NCBI GenBank assembly: GCA_009886115.1
Contig: VFJJ01000123.1
Location: 1-48,244, forward strand
Length of the DNA stretch: 48,244 bases
Reading direction: 5' to 3'
From: Actinomycetota bacterium
GTDB taxonomy: Bacteria > Actinomycetota > Acidimicrobiia > IMCC26256 > VFJJ01
Position 1 is the stretch's first letter; the number at the start of each line of letters is the position of its first letter. Under the pieces are notes generated by a model. That model was not told where the DNA came from. It searched no databases and worked only from the letters and a program-made list of their open reading frames with translations. Below are positions 35,589-43,731 of this stretch, in pieces. Both the position numbers and the translations under genes were made by a program.

Positions 35589-36365
35589 TCACGGTACCTG
35601 GACCACCACCGCGGTTCGCGGCATGTCGCCCGATCCCGAGCGTGTGCGCTCGGTGCGGTCGTAGCGCCAACCGGGTGTCTCGAACGACCGCAGACGCGCC
35701 GGCAAGGGGCCCGGCGAGCAGAGCACGTGCCGGGCCAGGAGCCCCTTGACCGCCTTGGCGTCGTGGCCGATGGCCGTGCCCGCCCGGGAGCCCGACTCGA
35801 ACCGCACGCACCACCGGTGGGCGACGGGGTCCCACGCTGCTGCGTGCTCGCCCGGCAACAGGTCGAGGACGTCGGCCTCGGCCAACGTCGCGTGGAGGAC
35901 GCTCGAGAGCAGCGGCTTCCACCAGCGGGCGAGCACCCCCAGGTCGGGGAGGCGGACGCCCATCTTGAGCCGGTAGTCGGGCACCGGGTCGTTGATGTCG
36001 ACGAGGCCCAGCAATCCTGACACCACGAGCACGGAACCCTTGGGGCGCTTGATGGAAGCCGGGTCGAGGTGTTCCCACACGACACCCGTGTATCGCCGTG
36101 ACGCGGGCAGCGTCGCACTCCCGACGAGCTCGAGATTGGCGGTCCGAGCCCTCTCGAGGCGTCGCCCGCCGACGCCGAGCAGCCGGGCCGTGCCTTCGGG
36201 GTCGGCCATGGCCGCCGCCAGCGCACCGGCCACAGCGGCTCTGGCTTCCCCGAGCGCAGCGCCGAAGCGGCCATCGTGCGGATCCCACCCGGACCCGTCG
36301 CCGCCTTCGGCCTTGCCTTCCGACGGTGGGAGCAGGATCGTGACGGGTGATCGGGGAGAGGCCAC
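35589..36365 (-). CDS. yaaA: Peroxide stress protein YaaA family (DUF328)
   Basis: The 258-residue protein carries the YaaA hallmarks: ILLPPSEGK at the start, RYTGVVWEHLD in the middle and KAVKGLLARHVL near the end. YaaA reduces free iron and protects DNA from peroxide damage in E. coli, where it acts in the cytoplasm. Here it is likely the first of a two-gene unit with DUF3097. The start is GTG at 36365, with only 26 bp to the divergent Nudix gene, so the promoters must overlap. Confidence 0.87.
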   Translation of the reverse strand: MASPRSPVTILLPPSEGKAEGGDGSGWDPHDGRFGAALGEARAAVAGALAAAMADPEGTARLLGVGGRRLERARTANLELVGSATLPASRRYTGVVWEHLDPASIKRPKGSVLVVSGLLGLVDINDPVPDYRLKMGVRLPDLGVLARWWKPLLSSVLHATLAEADVLDLLPGEHAAAWDPVAHRWCVRFESGSRAGTAIGHDAKAVKGLLARHVLCSPGPLPARLRSFETPGWRYDRTERTRSGSGDMPRTAVVVQVP

Positions 36366-36391
36366 GGCGGCGGAGAGTAGCGTCCGCGGGC

Positions 36392-36997
36392 GTGGAACCC
36401 GTTGTCCCGGTTGGAGACGAGCCTGTGGGTGAGCCCGAGTCTGACGACTCGGTCACGCCCTGGCGCACGATGTCGTCCCGGCCCGTCTACGAGAACCCGT
36501 GGATCAGCGTGCGGGAAGACTCGGTGTCGTTGCCCGACGGGCGCAGCACGATCTACGGGGTGGTCACGGCGGGGGAGTGCGTCGGGATGCTCCCCTTCGT
36601 CGACGACCATCACGTGTTGTTGGTGCGCCAGTACCGCTACGTGTTCGGCCATCCCACCTGGGAGATGCCCACGGGTGGCCTCCACGAAGGCGAGAGCCGG
36701 GAGGAAGCCGTCCAGCGCGAGCTGGCCGAGGAGGCCGGCTATCACGCAGATCGCCTGCACCCGCTGGCCTCGTTTCACACGTCCAAGAGCGTGATGTGGG
36801 AGATCGCCCACGTGTTCGCGGTCGCGGGCCTCACCTCGGTCGAGGTGCCGCCCGACGACACCGAGTTCATCGTGCCGCGGGTGTTCGGCTTCGACGACGT
36901 GGTGCAGATGGTCGACTCGGGCGAGATTCTCGATTCCATGACGGTCGTGGCGGTCCTCCATGCTGCGCGCCGTCGGGCAGCCGGCTGGCGGGCCTGA
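36392..36997 (+). CDS. Nudix hydrolase
   Basis: A 201-residue pyrophosphohydrolase. The Nudix box reads GGLHEGESREEAVQREL, then AEEAGY, matching GX5EX7REUXEEXGU exactly. The N-terminal part (SSRPVYENPWISVRED) resembles ADP-ribose/NDP-sugar diphosphatases. GTG 36392 is preferred for position; the downstream ATG at 36470 is possible and would give about 175 residues. It follows the divergent YaaA promoter region and precedes 90 bp of repeat-like sequence. Confidence 0.9.
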   Translation: MEPVVPVGDEPVGEPESDDSVTPWRTMSSRPVYENPWISVREDSVSLPDGRSTIYGVVTAGECVGMLPFVDDHHVLLVRQYRYVFGHPTWEMPTGGLHEGESREEAVQRELAEEAGYHADRLHPLASFHTSKSVMWEIAHVFAVAGLTSVEVPPDDTEFIVPRVFGFDDVVQMVDSGEILDSMTVVAVLHAARRRAAGWRA

Positions 36998-36999
36998 AA

Positions 37000-37062
37000 C
37001 CCAGCACGGCCGCGAAGCGCAATTCCCGGCACGGCCGCAGGCGCATCTCCCGGTACGGCCGT
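37000..37062. repeat. Three direct repeats with 24-25-bp spacing
   Basis: CCCAGCACGGCCGC (37000), CCCGGCACGGCCGC (37025) and CCCGGTACGGCCGT (37049) occur between the Nudix and MFS genes. Their near-equal spacing is iteron-like. They could be a protein-binding array upstream of the transporter gene. Confidence 0.65.
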
Positions 37063-37087
37063 GGGAACTCCTCGGTAGGGTGACCGC

Positions 37088-38326
37088 GTGGGCCTCCTCC
37101 GCCGCGACCGGCGTCTCCAGCGGTACCTGGTGTGTGAGTCGATCTCGGCGATCGGGTCGTGGGCGACGCTCATCGCCCTCTGGGGAGCAGCTGGCTACCG
37201 CTTCGACGCCGGCGCCGCAGGGGTGACGCTCATCGGGCTGGGCTGGTCGATGCCGGCCCTGGTGCTCGGACCCGTCGTCGGGGCGGTGATCGACCGGATC
37301 GGTCCACGCCGGGTACTCGTTGCCTCGCAGGCGGTCGCCCTCCTCACCTCGCTGTCGATGACCCTTGCTGGCTCGTTCGCGACGTTGGTGGTGCTGGGCT
37401 TCGTCAATGGCTGCTGCTCGGCGTTCGCCCATCCGGCGATGGCGGCGCTCCCGCCGAGGATCGTCGACCCCGTCGACGTGGCGTCGGTCAACGCCCTGGT
37501 GCGACTCACGCACAGCCTGGCGATCGTCGTCGGCCCGGCGCTGGGGGGCGCGGCGATCGCCACGGTGGGTGTCGACGGGGCGTTCCTCGTCGACGCAGCG
37601 ACGTACCTCGTGGGCATCGTCGGCGTGGTGCAGCTCGGTCGGCGAGAGGATCGGGCGGGCCAACGCACGGCCGATGCGGGACCGAGACCGTCGATGTGGC
37701 GCGACGCAGGCGACGGGCTGCGTCTGGCCCGCGCCAACCCCATGGTGCGCCGCCTGATCGGGCTGAACGCGGCAGTCGGCGTGCTCTACGGCTCCGCGAT
37801 CGTCCTGGAGCCGCTCTACGTGCGCACGGTGCTGCACGAGCCGGCATCCACCTTCGCCCTGTTGCAGTCGGTCTTCGGCGTCACCCTGCTCGGTACCGGG
37901 CTCCTCGCGGTCCGCCATGCCGAGCGGCTGGCCCGGGTGCGCCACGTCGCTCTCTCGGTGATCGCCTCGGGAGCGTTCGCCATTGTGTATCTGGGTTCAC
38001 GCTCGGTCGTCGTCGCGTTCATCGGGGTCGCGTGCTGGGGCGTGGCCACGGCCTTCATCGGGGCGCCCGTGGCGACGCTGTTGCAGCGGGCGACGCCCCC
38101 ACAAGCCCACGGTCGGATCATGGCGCTCGACCGGTCCGTCGATGCCGCGATGAAGATGCTCGCCACGGTGGTTGCCGGGATCCTGAGCGGTGTCGCCGGG
38201 GTCCGCGTTGCTGCATTGGTGCTCGCCAGCGTCACGGTGATCGTGGGCCTGGCCGGGCTCGTCCGGCGGGTCGAAGGTGGTGCCGGCACACCCGAACCCG
38301 TGGTACGCGCCAGAATCACGCTGTGA
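37088..38326 (+). CDS. Major facilitator superfamily transporter
   Basis: A 412-residue permease of the DHA3/enterobactin-exporter-like type with about 12 helices. The loop GAVIDRIGPRRVLVAS between helices 2 and 3 is the MFS A motif, and the sequence NALVRLTHSLAIVVGPALGG is typical for the MFS_3 group. The GTG start at 37088 follows an array of direct repeats. Its stop overlaps the GTG of the next gene by four bases, so it is co-translated with a cupredoxin lipoprotein. Substrate unknown. Confidence 0.9.
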   Translation: MGLLRRDRRLQRYLVCESISAIGSWATLIALWGAAGYRFDAGAAGVTLIGLGWSMPALVLGPVVGAVIDRIGPRRVLVASQAVALLTSLSMTLAGSFATLVVLGFVNGCCSAFAHPAMAALPPRIVDPVDVASVNALVRLTHSLAIVVGPALGGAAIATVGVDGAFLVDAATYLVGIVGVVQLGRREDRAGQRTADAGPRPSMWRDAGDGLRLARANPMVRRLIGLNAAVGVLYGSAIVLEPLYVRTVLHEPASTFALLQSVFGVTLLGTGLLAVRHAERLARVRHVALSVIASGAFAIVYLGSRSVVVAFIGVACWGVATAFIGAPVATLLQRATPPQAHGRIMALDRSVDAAMKMLATVVAGILSGVAGVRVAALVLASVTVIVGLAGLVRRVEGGAGTPEPVVRARITL

Positions 38327-39993
38327 CGCGACGATCGCATCCCCGTTCCATCGTGGTCATGGCATTCGCGGCCGTGCTGGCCCTGCTCGCCTCGGCCTGC
38401 GGTGACGACGACGATGATGATGGCGCCACCGTTCCCACGTCCGGCCCCTCCGAAGCGGCGGCAACCGCCGCGACCGCGGCGACTGATCCGGTCGCGGCGG
38501 TTGAGGCGCTCGACGACGTGTTCGAGCCGGCGGTCCTCACCGTCGCTGTCGACACGACGGTCACGTTCACGAACAACGGCCGCAACGAGCACGACGTCCT
38601 GCTCGCAGCCGCGGTCGAGGGGGCCGAGGGCTTCGGTGCCGACCGCTCGTCCTTTGTTCCCAAGGGCGGGACGTACAGCTACCAGTTCGAGTCGGCGGGG
38701 ACGTTCGCCTACTACTGCTCGATCCACGGCACGCCCACTGCGGGCATGACGGGCACCGTGATCGTGGGCGACAGCGGTGAACCGCCGACGGTCGAGGCCA
38801 CGACCCTCACCACGGCCACCCCCGACACCTCGGTGGACGGCGTGGTGCGGGTGCCCGAGGACTTCGACACCATCCAGGCGGCGGTCACGAACGCGGTCGA
38901 GGGCGACCTGATCCTCGTGGCGCCGGGGGAGTATCACGAGTCGGTCGCGGTGGAGACCCCGAATCTCACGATCAGGGGCCTCGACCGCAACGCGGTGATC
39001 GTCGACGGCGACTTCGCGCTCGACAACGGCTTCAAGATCCTGGCCGACGGGGTGGCCGTCGAGAACCTGACCGTCCGGAACTTCACCGAGAACGGATTGT
39101 TCTGGAACGGCGTGAGCGGCTACCGGGCGTCGTACGTCACCGTCTACCGCAACGGCGACTACGGGATCTTCGCGTTCGACAGCTACGACGGGCAGTTCGA
39201 CCACTCGTACGCCTCGGGTAGCCCCGACGCCGGCTTCTACATCGGCGGCTGCTACCCCTGTAACGCCGTCGTCACCGACGTCGTCGCCGAGTACAACGGG
39301 CTCGGCTACAGCGGCACCAACGCCGGCGGGAAGGTCGTCATCGCCAACTCGGTGTGGCGCCACAACCGGGCCGGCATCGTTCCCAACTCGGGCGACTACG
39401 AACCCAACCCGCCCGCCCGCGAGAGCATCATCGTCGGCAACCTCGTGTACGACAATGGCGATCCGTCGACTCCGGCGATCGAGATCGCCGGGGTTGTCCA
39501 CGGGAACGGAATCCTGGTGGCCGGCGCGGTCGACATCTCGATCGTCCGCAATCGGGTCATCGGCCATGAGTACTTCGGGATCACCCTGCTGCCGTACCTC
39601 GACGAGAACAACTACCTGCCGCAGCGCAACATCGTGCGTGACAACGTGATCTCGGAGTCGGGCGTCGCCGACCTCTCGATGGCGGCCAACCCCGATGCCG
39701 GAAACTGCTTTGCCGGCAACACGTTCTCGACGAGCCTGCCCCGCTTCATCGAGCGCGACGCGCCGTGTGACGGAGACGAACCGCTGGTGGCCGAGTTCGA
39801 CGGTGCGATCGACTTCGCCGGCACGATCCTGGCGGTCCATCCGCCCTCGACCGACTACAAGGTCTCGCCCGTTCCGCCCACCCAGGCCCCGATGCCGGGT
39901 GCGGCGACCGCACCGGCCCGTCCGGCAACCGACGCGCCCGAGCCCATCGACGTCGACGCCATCGAGCTACCCGCAGCCCCCACCGACCGCTGA
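38323..39993 (+). CDS. Cupredoxin/right-handed beta-helix (NosD-like) lipoprotein
   Basis: The 556-residue protein has a lipoprotein signal (hydrophobic segment 10-24, lipobox LASAC with Cys26) and an Asp-rich linker. A plastocyanin-like domain follows, with copper ligands H90 (NEHDV), C132, H135 and M142 (YYCSIHGTPTAGM). Next comes a parallel beta-helix with repeated turns (AVENLTVRNFTENG, VANSVWRHN-like, NNYLPQRNIVRDNVI) and a Pro/Ala-rich tail. The beta-helix part resembles NosD/carbohydrate-binding repeats. It is likely anchored outside the membrane. Its GTG overlaps the MFS stop, tying it to transport. The fusion order, copper plus beta-helix, is not one I know as a named family. Confidence 0.85.
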   Translation: MTRRSHPRSIVVMAFAAVLALLASACGDDDDDDGATVPTSGPSEAAATAATAATDPVAAVEALDDVFEPAVLTVAVDTTVTFTNNGRNEHDVLLAAAVEGAEGFGADRSSFVPKGGTYSYQFESAGTFAYYCSIHGTPTAGMTGTVIVGDSGEPPTVEATTLTTATPDTSVDGVVRVPEDFDTIQAAVTNAVEGDLILVAPGEYHESVAVETPNLTIRGLDRNAVIVDGDFALDNGFKILADGVAVENLTVRNFTENGLFWNGVSGYRASYVTVYRNGDYGIFAFDSYDGQFDHSYASGSPDAGFYIGGCYPCNAVVTDVVAEYNGLGYSGTNAGGKVVIANSVWRHNRAGIVPNSGDYEPNPPARESIIVGNLVYDNGDPSTPAIEIAGVVHGNGILVAGAVDISIVRNRVIGHEYFGITLLPYLDENNYLPQRNIVRDNVISESGVADLSMAANPDAGNCFAGNTFSTSLPRFIERDAPCDGDEPLVAEFDGAIDFAGTILAVHPPSTDYKVSPVPPTQAPMPGAATAPARPATDAPEPIDVDAIELPAAPTDR

Positions 39994-40001
39994 GGGATCA
40001 C

Positions 40002-40706
40002 ATGACCGTCTCGATCACCACGCCGCTCACCGACGAGGAGGCCCGGGTGCTGGGCTGCCTGATCGAGAAGGCCGTCACGACGCCCGAGTACTACCCGCTC
40101 ACGCTCAACGCCTGTACCAGCGCGTGCAACCAGACCTCGAACCGCAACCCTGTCGTGCATTACTCCGACGGCGAGGTGCAGACGGCCCTCCTCGCCTTAC
40201 GGGAGAAGGGATTGGCGCGGACGGTCAGCGCGCCGGGTAGTCGCGGACCCAAGCAGAAGCACGTCCTCGAAGAAGCGCTGGCGCTCGATGCCGCCGGCGT
40301 TGCGGTGCTGGCGATCCTGCTGCTGCGTGGCCCGCAGACGGTCGGTGAGATCAAGGGCCGCACCGAGCGCATGCACGGTTTTGGCGGGCTGGGCGCGGTC
40401 GAGTCGACGCTCGAAGATCTGGCCGGACGGTCCGAGCCGCTGGTGGTACGCCTGCCCCGACAGCCCGGCCAGAAGGAGGAGCGCTGGGTGCACCTCCTCT
40501 CGGGGATGCCCGATCTCGACGCGCTCTCGGCATCGGCGGCAGCTGCGGCCGAATCGGCCTGGTCCGGTGGGGCGGCGATCGCCCCATCCCGTCCGGCTCC
40601 TCGCGATGAACGGCTCACGCAGCTCGAGGCCGATCTGACCGCCACGCGTGACGAGCTCGCCCGGCTGCGGGCCGAGTTCGACGAGTTCAAACGATCGTTC
40701 GAATGA
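40002..40706 (+). CDS. YceH family (DUF480) protein
   Basis: The 234-residue protein has two winged-helix domains typical of YceH: LTDEEARVLGCLIEKAVTTPEYYPLTLNA is the strong family marker, and NQTSNRNPVVHYSDGEV follows. A coiled-coil tail (about residues 205-234) ends the protein. Function is not settled, though it is suspected to act as a DNA-binding regulator. The GAGGGA before ATG 40002 gives a fair ribosome site. It ends 72 bp before the aat gene. Confidence 0.9.
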   Translation: MTVSITTPLTDEEARVLGCLIEKAVTTPEYYPLTLNACTSACNQTSNRNPVVHYSDGEVQTALLALREKGLARTVSAPGSRGPKQKHVLEEALALDAAGVAVLAILLLRGPQTVGEIKGRTERMHGFGGLGAVESTLEDLAGRSEPLVVRLPRQPGQKEERWVHLLSGMPDLDALSASAAAAAESAWSGGAAIAPSRPAPRDERLTQLEADLTATRDELARLRAEFDEFKRSFE

Positions 40707-40778
40707 CAGCCGCCGGGCCCCGTCGACAGGTCGCCGCGCTCGCGTGAGCAGGCGCGAGCAAGGCTGGGGGCGTGGAAC

Positions 40779-41513
40779 GTGAGCAGTGCGACGCCGGTTG
40801 AACCTGAGCCGACCCCGTGGTCGTTCCCGTCGGTCGCCGACATCGAATCAGCCGAGGACGAGGTCGTCGGTGTCGGGGCCGACCTGGCCCCGGGAACGTT
40901 GCTCGCGGCCTATCGCCGAGGACTGTTTCCCATGCGGCTCAAGCGCAAGGGCCCGCTGGGCTGGTGGTCGCCCGATCCCCGCGGCGTCATCCCGCTCGAC
41001 GGCTTCCACTGGTCGCGCTCTCTGCGGCGCTCGGCCCGGAGCTACAGGGTGAGCGTCGATCGCGATTTCGTCGCGGTCATGCTCGGCTGCGCCGACGGTC
41101 GTCGCGCGCACGGCTGGATCGACGGCGCGTTCGTCGAGGCCTATTCCGAGCTGCACCGGCTCGGATGGGCTCATTCCGTCGAGGTGTGGACCGCCGACGG
41201 TCGTCTGGCCGGTGGCACGTATGGTGTTTCGATCGGCGGCCTGTTCGCCGCCGAGTCGATGTTCCGCAACCTCGACCTGGGTCCGGCTTCGACCGACGCG
41301 GGCAAGGTGGCTGTCGGTCGGCTCAGCGATGTGCTTCGAGGGAGAGGGGCCGCCCTGCTCGACGTCCAGTGGGCGACGCCGAACCTCGTTCGTCTGGGCG
41401 CGATCGAGGTCCCACGCTCGGCGTATCTCGAACACGTTGCCGCGGCGGTCGCTGCGCCCGCCATCCCCTTCCAACTGTCAGCGTCAGACCCCGGATACGG
41501 GGCCCCACGCTGA
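40779..41513 (+). CDS. aat: Leucyl/phenylalanyl-tRNA--protein transferase
   Basis: Aat adds Leu or Phe from charged tRNA to the N-terminus of proteins, tagging them for ClpS/ClpAP (N-end rule). The 244-residue protein shows WWSPDPRGVIPLDGFH, GWIDGAFVEAYSELHRLGWAHSVEVW, and the core GGTYGVSIGGLFAAESMF, all canonical. GTG 40779 precedes a 13-residue N-terminus. The 3' end of the coding sequence forms the left arm of the terminator shared with the convergent SPFH gene. Neither clpS nor clpA is in the window. Confidence 0.96.
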   Translation: MSSATPVEPEPTPWSFPSVADIESAEDEVVGVGADLAPGTLLAAYRRGLFPMRLKRKGPLGWWSPDPRGVIPLDGFHWSRSLRRSARSYRVSVDRDFVAVMLGCADGRRAHGWIDGAFVEAYSELHRLGWAHSVEVWTADGRLAGGTYGVSIGGLFAAESMFRNLDLGPASTDAGKVAVGRLSDVLRGRGAALLDVQWATPNLVRLGAIEVPRSAYLEHVAAAVAAPAIPFQLSASDPGYGAPR

Positions 41514-41519
41514 CAGTTG
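41472..41519. terminator. 13-bp perfect inverted repeat between convergent genes
   Basis: Arms 41472-41484 and 41507-41519 (CAACTGTCAGCGT and complement) enclose a 22-nt loop that itself pairs as CCCCG/CGGGG. The left arm lies inside the last codons of aat and the right arm ends 8 bp before the stop of the SPFH gene. Likely a bidirectional terminator. Confidence 0.78.
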
Positions 41520-41526
41520 AGGGATC

Positions 41527-43674
41527 TCAGTTCGGAGCGTCGGACGGGGGTGTGGGTGTGGCCGGGGCCGGCTGCGCTGTGGCTGCCATCGCGGCCGCAG
41601 CCTCTCGAACCGGTGTCGCTTCTGGCGAGGCGCCGCCGGGTGCGTCGGTACCCGCTGGCCCCGTTGGCACTGGCCCCGCTGGCTCCGCCGGCACTGGGGG
41701 CACTGGGGGCACTGGGGGAAGCGCGGGACGGGAGCCGATGCCGAAGTAGCGCATCAGTGTGGCGGCGAGGCCCTCGACCGCGCCGCCGCCTCCGGTGACG
41801 AGCACCTCGGGCACGATGGTGAGCCGGCCGTCAGCGACGGCGTTGGCGATGGCGACGACGGCCGTGGCCTGTGTTCCCAAGGCTTCGCGCTGAGCCTTGA
41901 AGCCCTCGGCCCGGGCCAACCCGAGGGCCTCGACGGCCTTGGCCTCGGCGAGACCCAGAGCCTGGACCTTGGTCGCCTCGGCTTGACCGGTGCGCTCGAC
42001 GAAGGCGGCCTCGCCCTCGGCCTCGGCCTTGCGGGCCTCGGAACGGTTGCGGTTGATGTCGATCGAGACCTGCGAAGTGGCCAGCTGGCCCTGCATGTCG
42101 GCGGTCCCCTTGGCCTTCTCGACGTTGATGCGGGCGGTCTGGGCGCGCTCTTGCTCCTCGAACGTGGCCTTCTCCTGCTTGGCGATCTCTCGCTGGGTCA
42201 GCACGGTCACGAGCTCGGCGGGGAACTGCACGTTCTGGATGTACACGCCGCGGGTCTCGACCTCGTAGGCGCTCAGATAGCGCGAGACGGCATCGAGCGC
42301 GGTCTGCTGCACCTGCATGCGGGTCTCGATGAATCGAATGGCTTCCTGGTCCTGGAGCGTGTTGCGGAAGTGGTTCCCGACCGCTGACGAGAGAACCTCG
42401 TTGACGAGGTTCAACATCGTGCCCACCATCGAGATCACCTTGGGGGCCTTGGTGTCGGGCACGTGGATCTGCACCTGCAGCTCGATCGTGAACACGAAGC
42501 CCTCACGGCTCTTGCCCTCGATGGGCGCCAGGTTGGCGTCGAGCGAGTGCGCCGACGAGACCAGGTTCGACCAGTTGAGCGTGAGGATCGAGGTGGGCAC
42601 GATCTCGGCCGCGTAACAGCGGGGGTTGATGGGGTACTTGCCCGTCCGCAGGGGCTCGGCCCAGATCCCGCGATGGCCGGGAGCGACGATCGAGCCGAAC
42701 TTGAAGTCGGTGCCCGAGGTGTCGAGGGTGGGGAGGCCCACGAACGCCTTGACCACGGCCACCTCGCCCTGCTGGACCAGGAGCATCGGTGTGAGCTCGA
42801 CCTGGATCAGGAACGGGTTGAGGAGGTACGCCCCGTAGAGCAGCGGGTCGTGCTGGAGGCCGATCTTCCCGCCGGCGTCCATGAACTTCTGGAAGTCCTG
42901 GTAGTTGTTGTGGAGCGTGTTCTTGTTGCCGAGCAGGATCTCGATGATCGCCGCTGGCATGGCGTCGGCGGCTTCCATCGCCGAGACATCGTCGTAGCCC
43001 CCGAGGCGCGATGCGATGTCGCCCGAAAGCAGAGGCTCGCCTTCGAGCGCGGTGACGATGCCCATCACGTCGGCGTTGCCGACGGGCGCGATGACCACGA
43101 CCTGGAGCTGCTCGTCGGTGAGCCCGAACGAGTCGGCGCCGAGCAGCCCACCGGCCGACGCCGCCCGGGCGTGCAGGTCAGGTGAGACGGGCATGCCGTA
43201 GATGGCGTGCGCCGTCAGCACGAGGAAGGCCACCGGGTGGATCGGCACGAGCGTGCCGGGAGGCAGCACCGGGCGCTGCACACCCTTTTGGCCACCGCCG
43301 TCGAGGAACGCCCGAAGGTCGGTGAAGTTCCCGAACGTGGGGTTGTAGAACGCGCTCTTGGCCCCGATGGGCAACGGACCGCCCACCTGGGAGATGACGA
43401 CGCCGATCTCGCCTGCTGGCACTTGCACCCACGGGAACTTCTGGACGCCGTACATGGGCCAGATCTTGAACCGGAGGCCCGGCATCATCAGCTCGGCCTG
43501 AAAGCCGGCTTCCCCGTTGAAGGCGATCGGGTCGTCGTCGGTGAGCTTCTTGAACCCGAAGCGCTTGTTGAGCAGACCCACCTCGGACGGGCCGATGGAG
43601 TGCAACGACTTGAACACCGTGACGACGAGCAGAAGTACGACAACGCCGGCGAAGATGGCGATCGCCAGTCCCAT
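41527..43674 (-). CDS. Large SPFH/flotillin-like membrane protein
   Basis: A 715-residue protein with one N-terminal membrane helix (GLAIAIFAGVVVLLLVVTVF) and a long unusual SPFH region. A family-typical coiled-coil follows around residues 540-620 (TARINVEKAKGTADMQGQL), with repeated Glu/Ala-Lys stretches (AEAEGEAAFVERTGQAEAT). The C-terminal tail (about 660-715) is Pro/Ala/Gly-rich, including the repeat PPVPPVPPVP, coded by a 9-bp tandem repeat at about 41697-41725. SPFH proteins organise membrane domains. ATG 43674. It is co-directional with the deacetylase upstream. The length exceeds the usual 300-500 residues. Confidence 0.82.
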   Translation of the reverse strand: MGLAIAIFAGVVVLLLVVTVFKSLHSIGPSEVGLLNKRFGFKKLTDDDPIAFNGEAGFQAELMMPGLRFKIWPMYGVQKFPWVQVPAGEIGVVISQVGGPLPIGAKSAFYNPTFGNFTDLRAFLDGGGQKGVQRPVLPPGTLVPIHPVAFLVLTAHAIYGMPVSPDLHARAASAGGLLGADSFGLTDEQLQVVVIAPVGNADVMGIVTALEGEPLLSGDIASRLGGYDDVSAMEAADAMPAAIIEILLGNKNTLHNNYQDFQKFMDAGGKIGLQHDPLLYGAYLLNPFLIQVELTPMLLVQQGEVAVVKAFVGLPTLDTSGTDFKFGSIVAPGHRGIWAEPLRTGKYPINPRCYAAEIVPTSILTLNWSNLVSSAHSLDANLAPIEGKSREGFVFTIELQVQIHVPDTKAPKVISMVGTMLNLVNEVLSSAVGNHFRNTLQDQEAIRFIETRMQVQQTALDAVSRYLSAYEVETRGVYIQNVQFPAELVTVLTQREIAKQEKATFEEQERAQTARINVEKAKGTADMQGQLATSQVSIDINRNRSEARKAEAEGEAAFVERTGQAEATKVQALGLAEAKAVEALGLARAEGFKAQREALGTQATAVVAIANAVADGRLTIVPEVLVTGGGGAVEGLAATLMRYFGIGSRPALPPVPPVPPVPAEPAGPVPTGPAGTDAPGGASPEATPVREAAAAMAATAQPAPATPTPPSDAPN

Positions 43675-43731
43675 GGAACGTTGCTCCTTGTCGGCACCGA
43701 TCTCGATGGAGGATCGATCGCGGCGCGAACG

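Noticed and set aside
34748-37945. A 1065-residue minus-strand open frame
   Set aside because: Only its last 278 residues are the DUF3097 protein; the rest is antisense to or out of frame with yaaA, Nudix and MFS genes.
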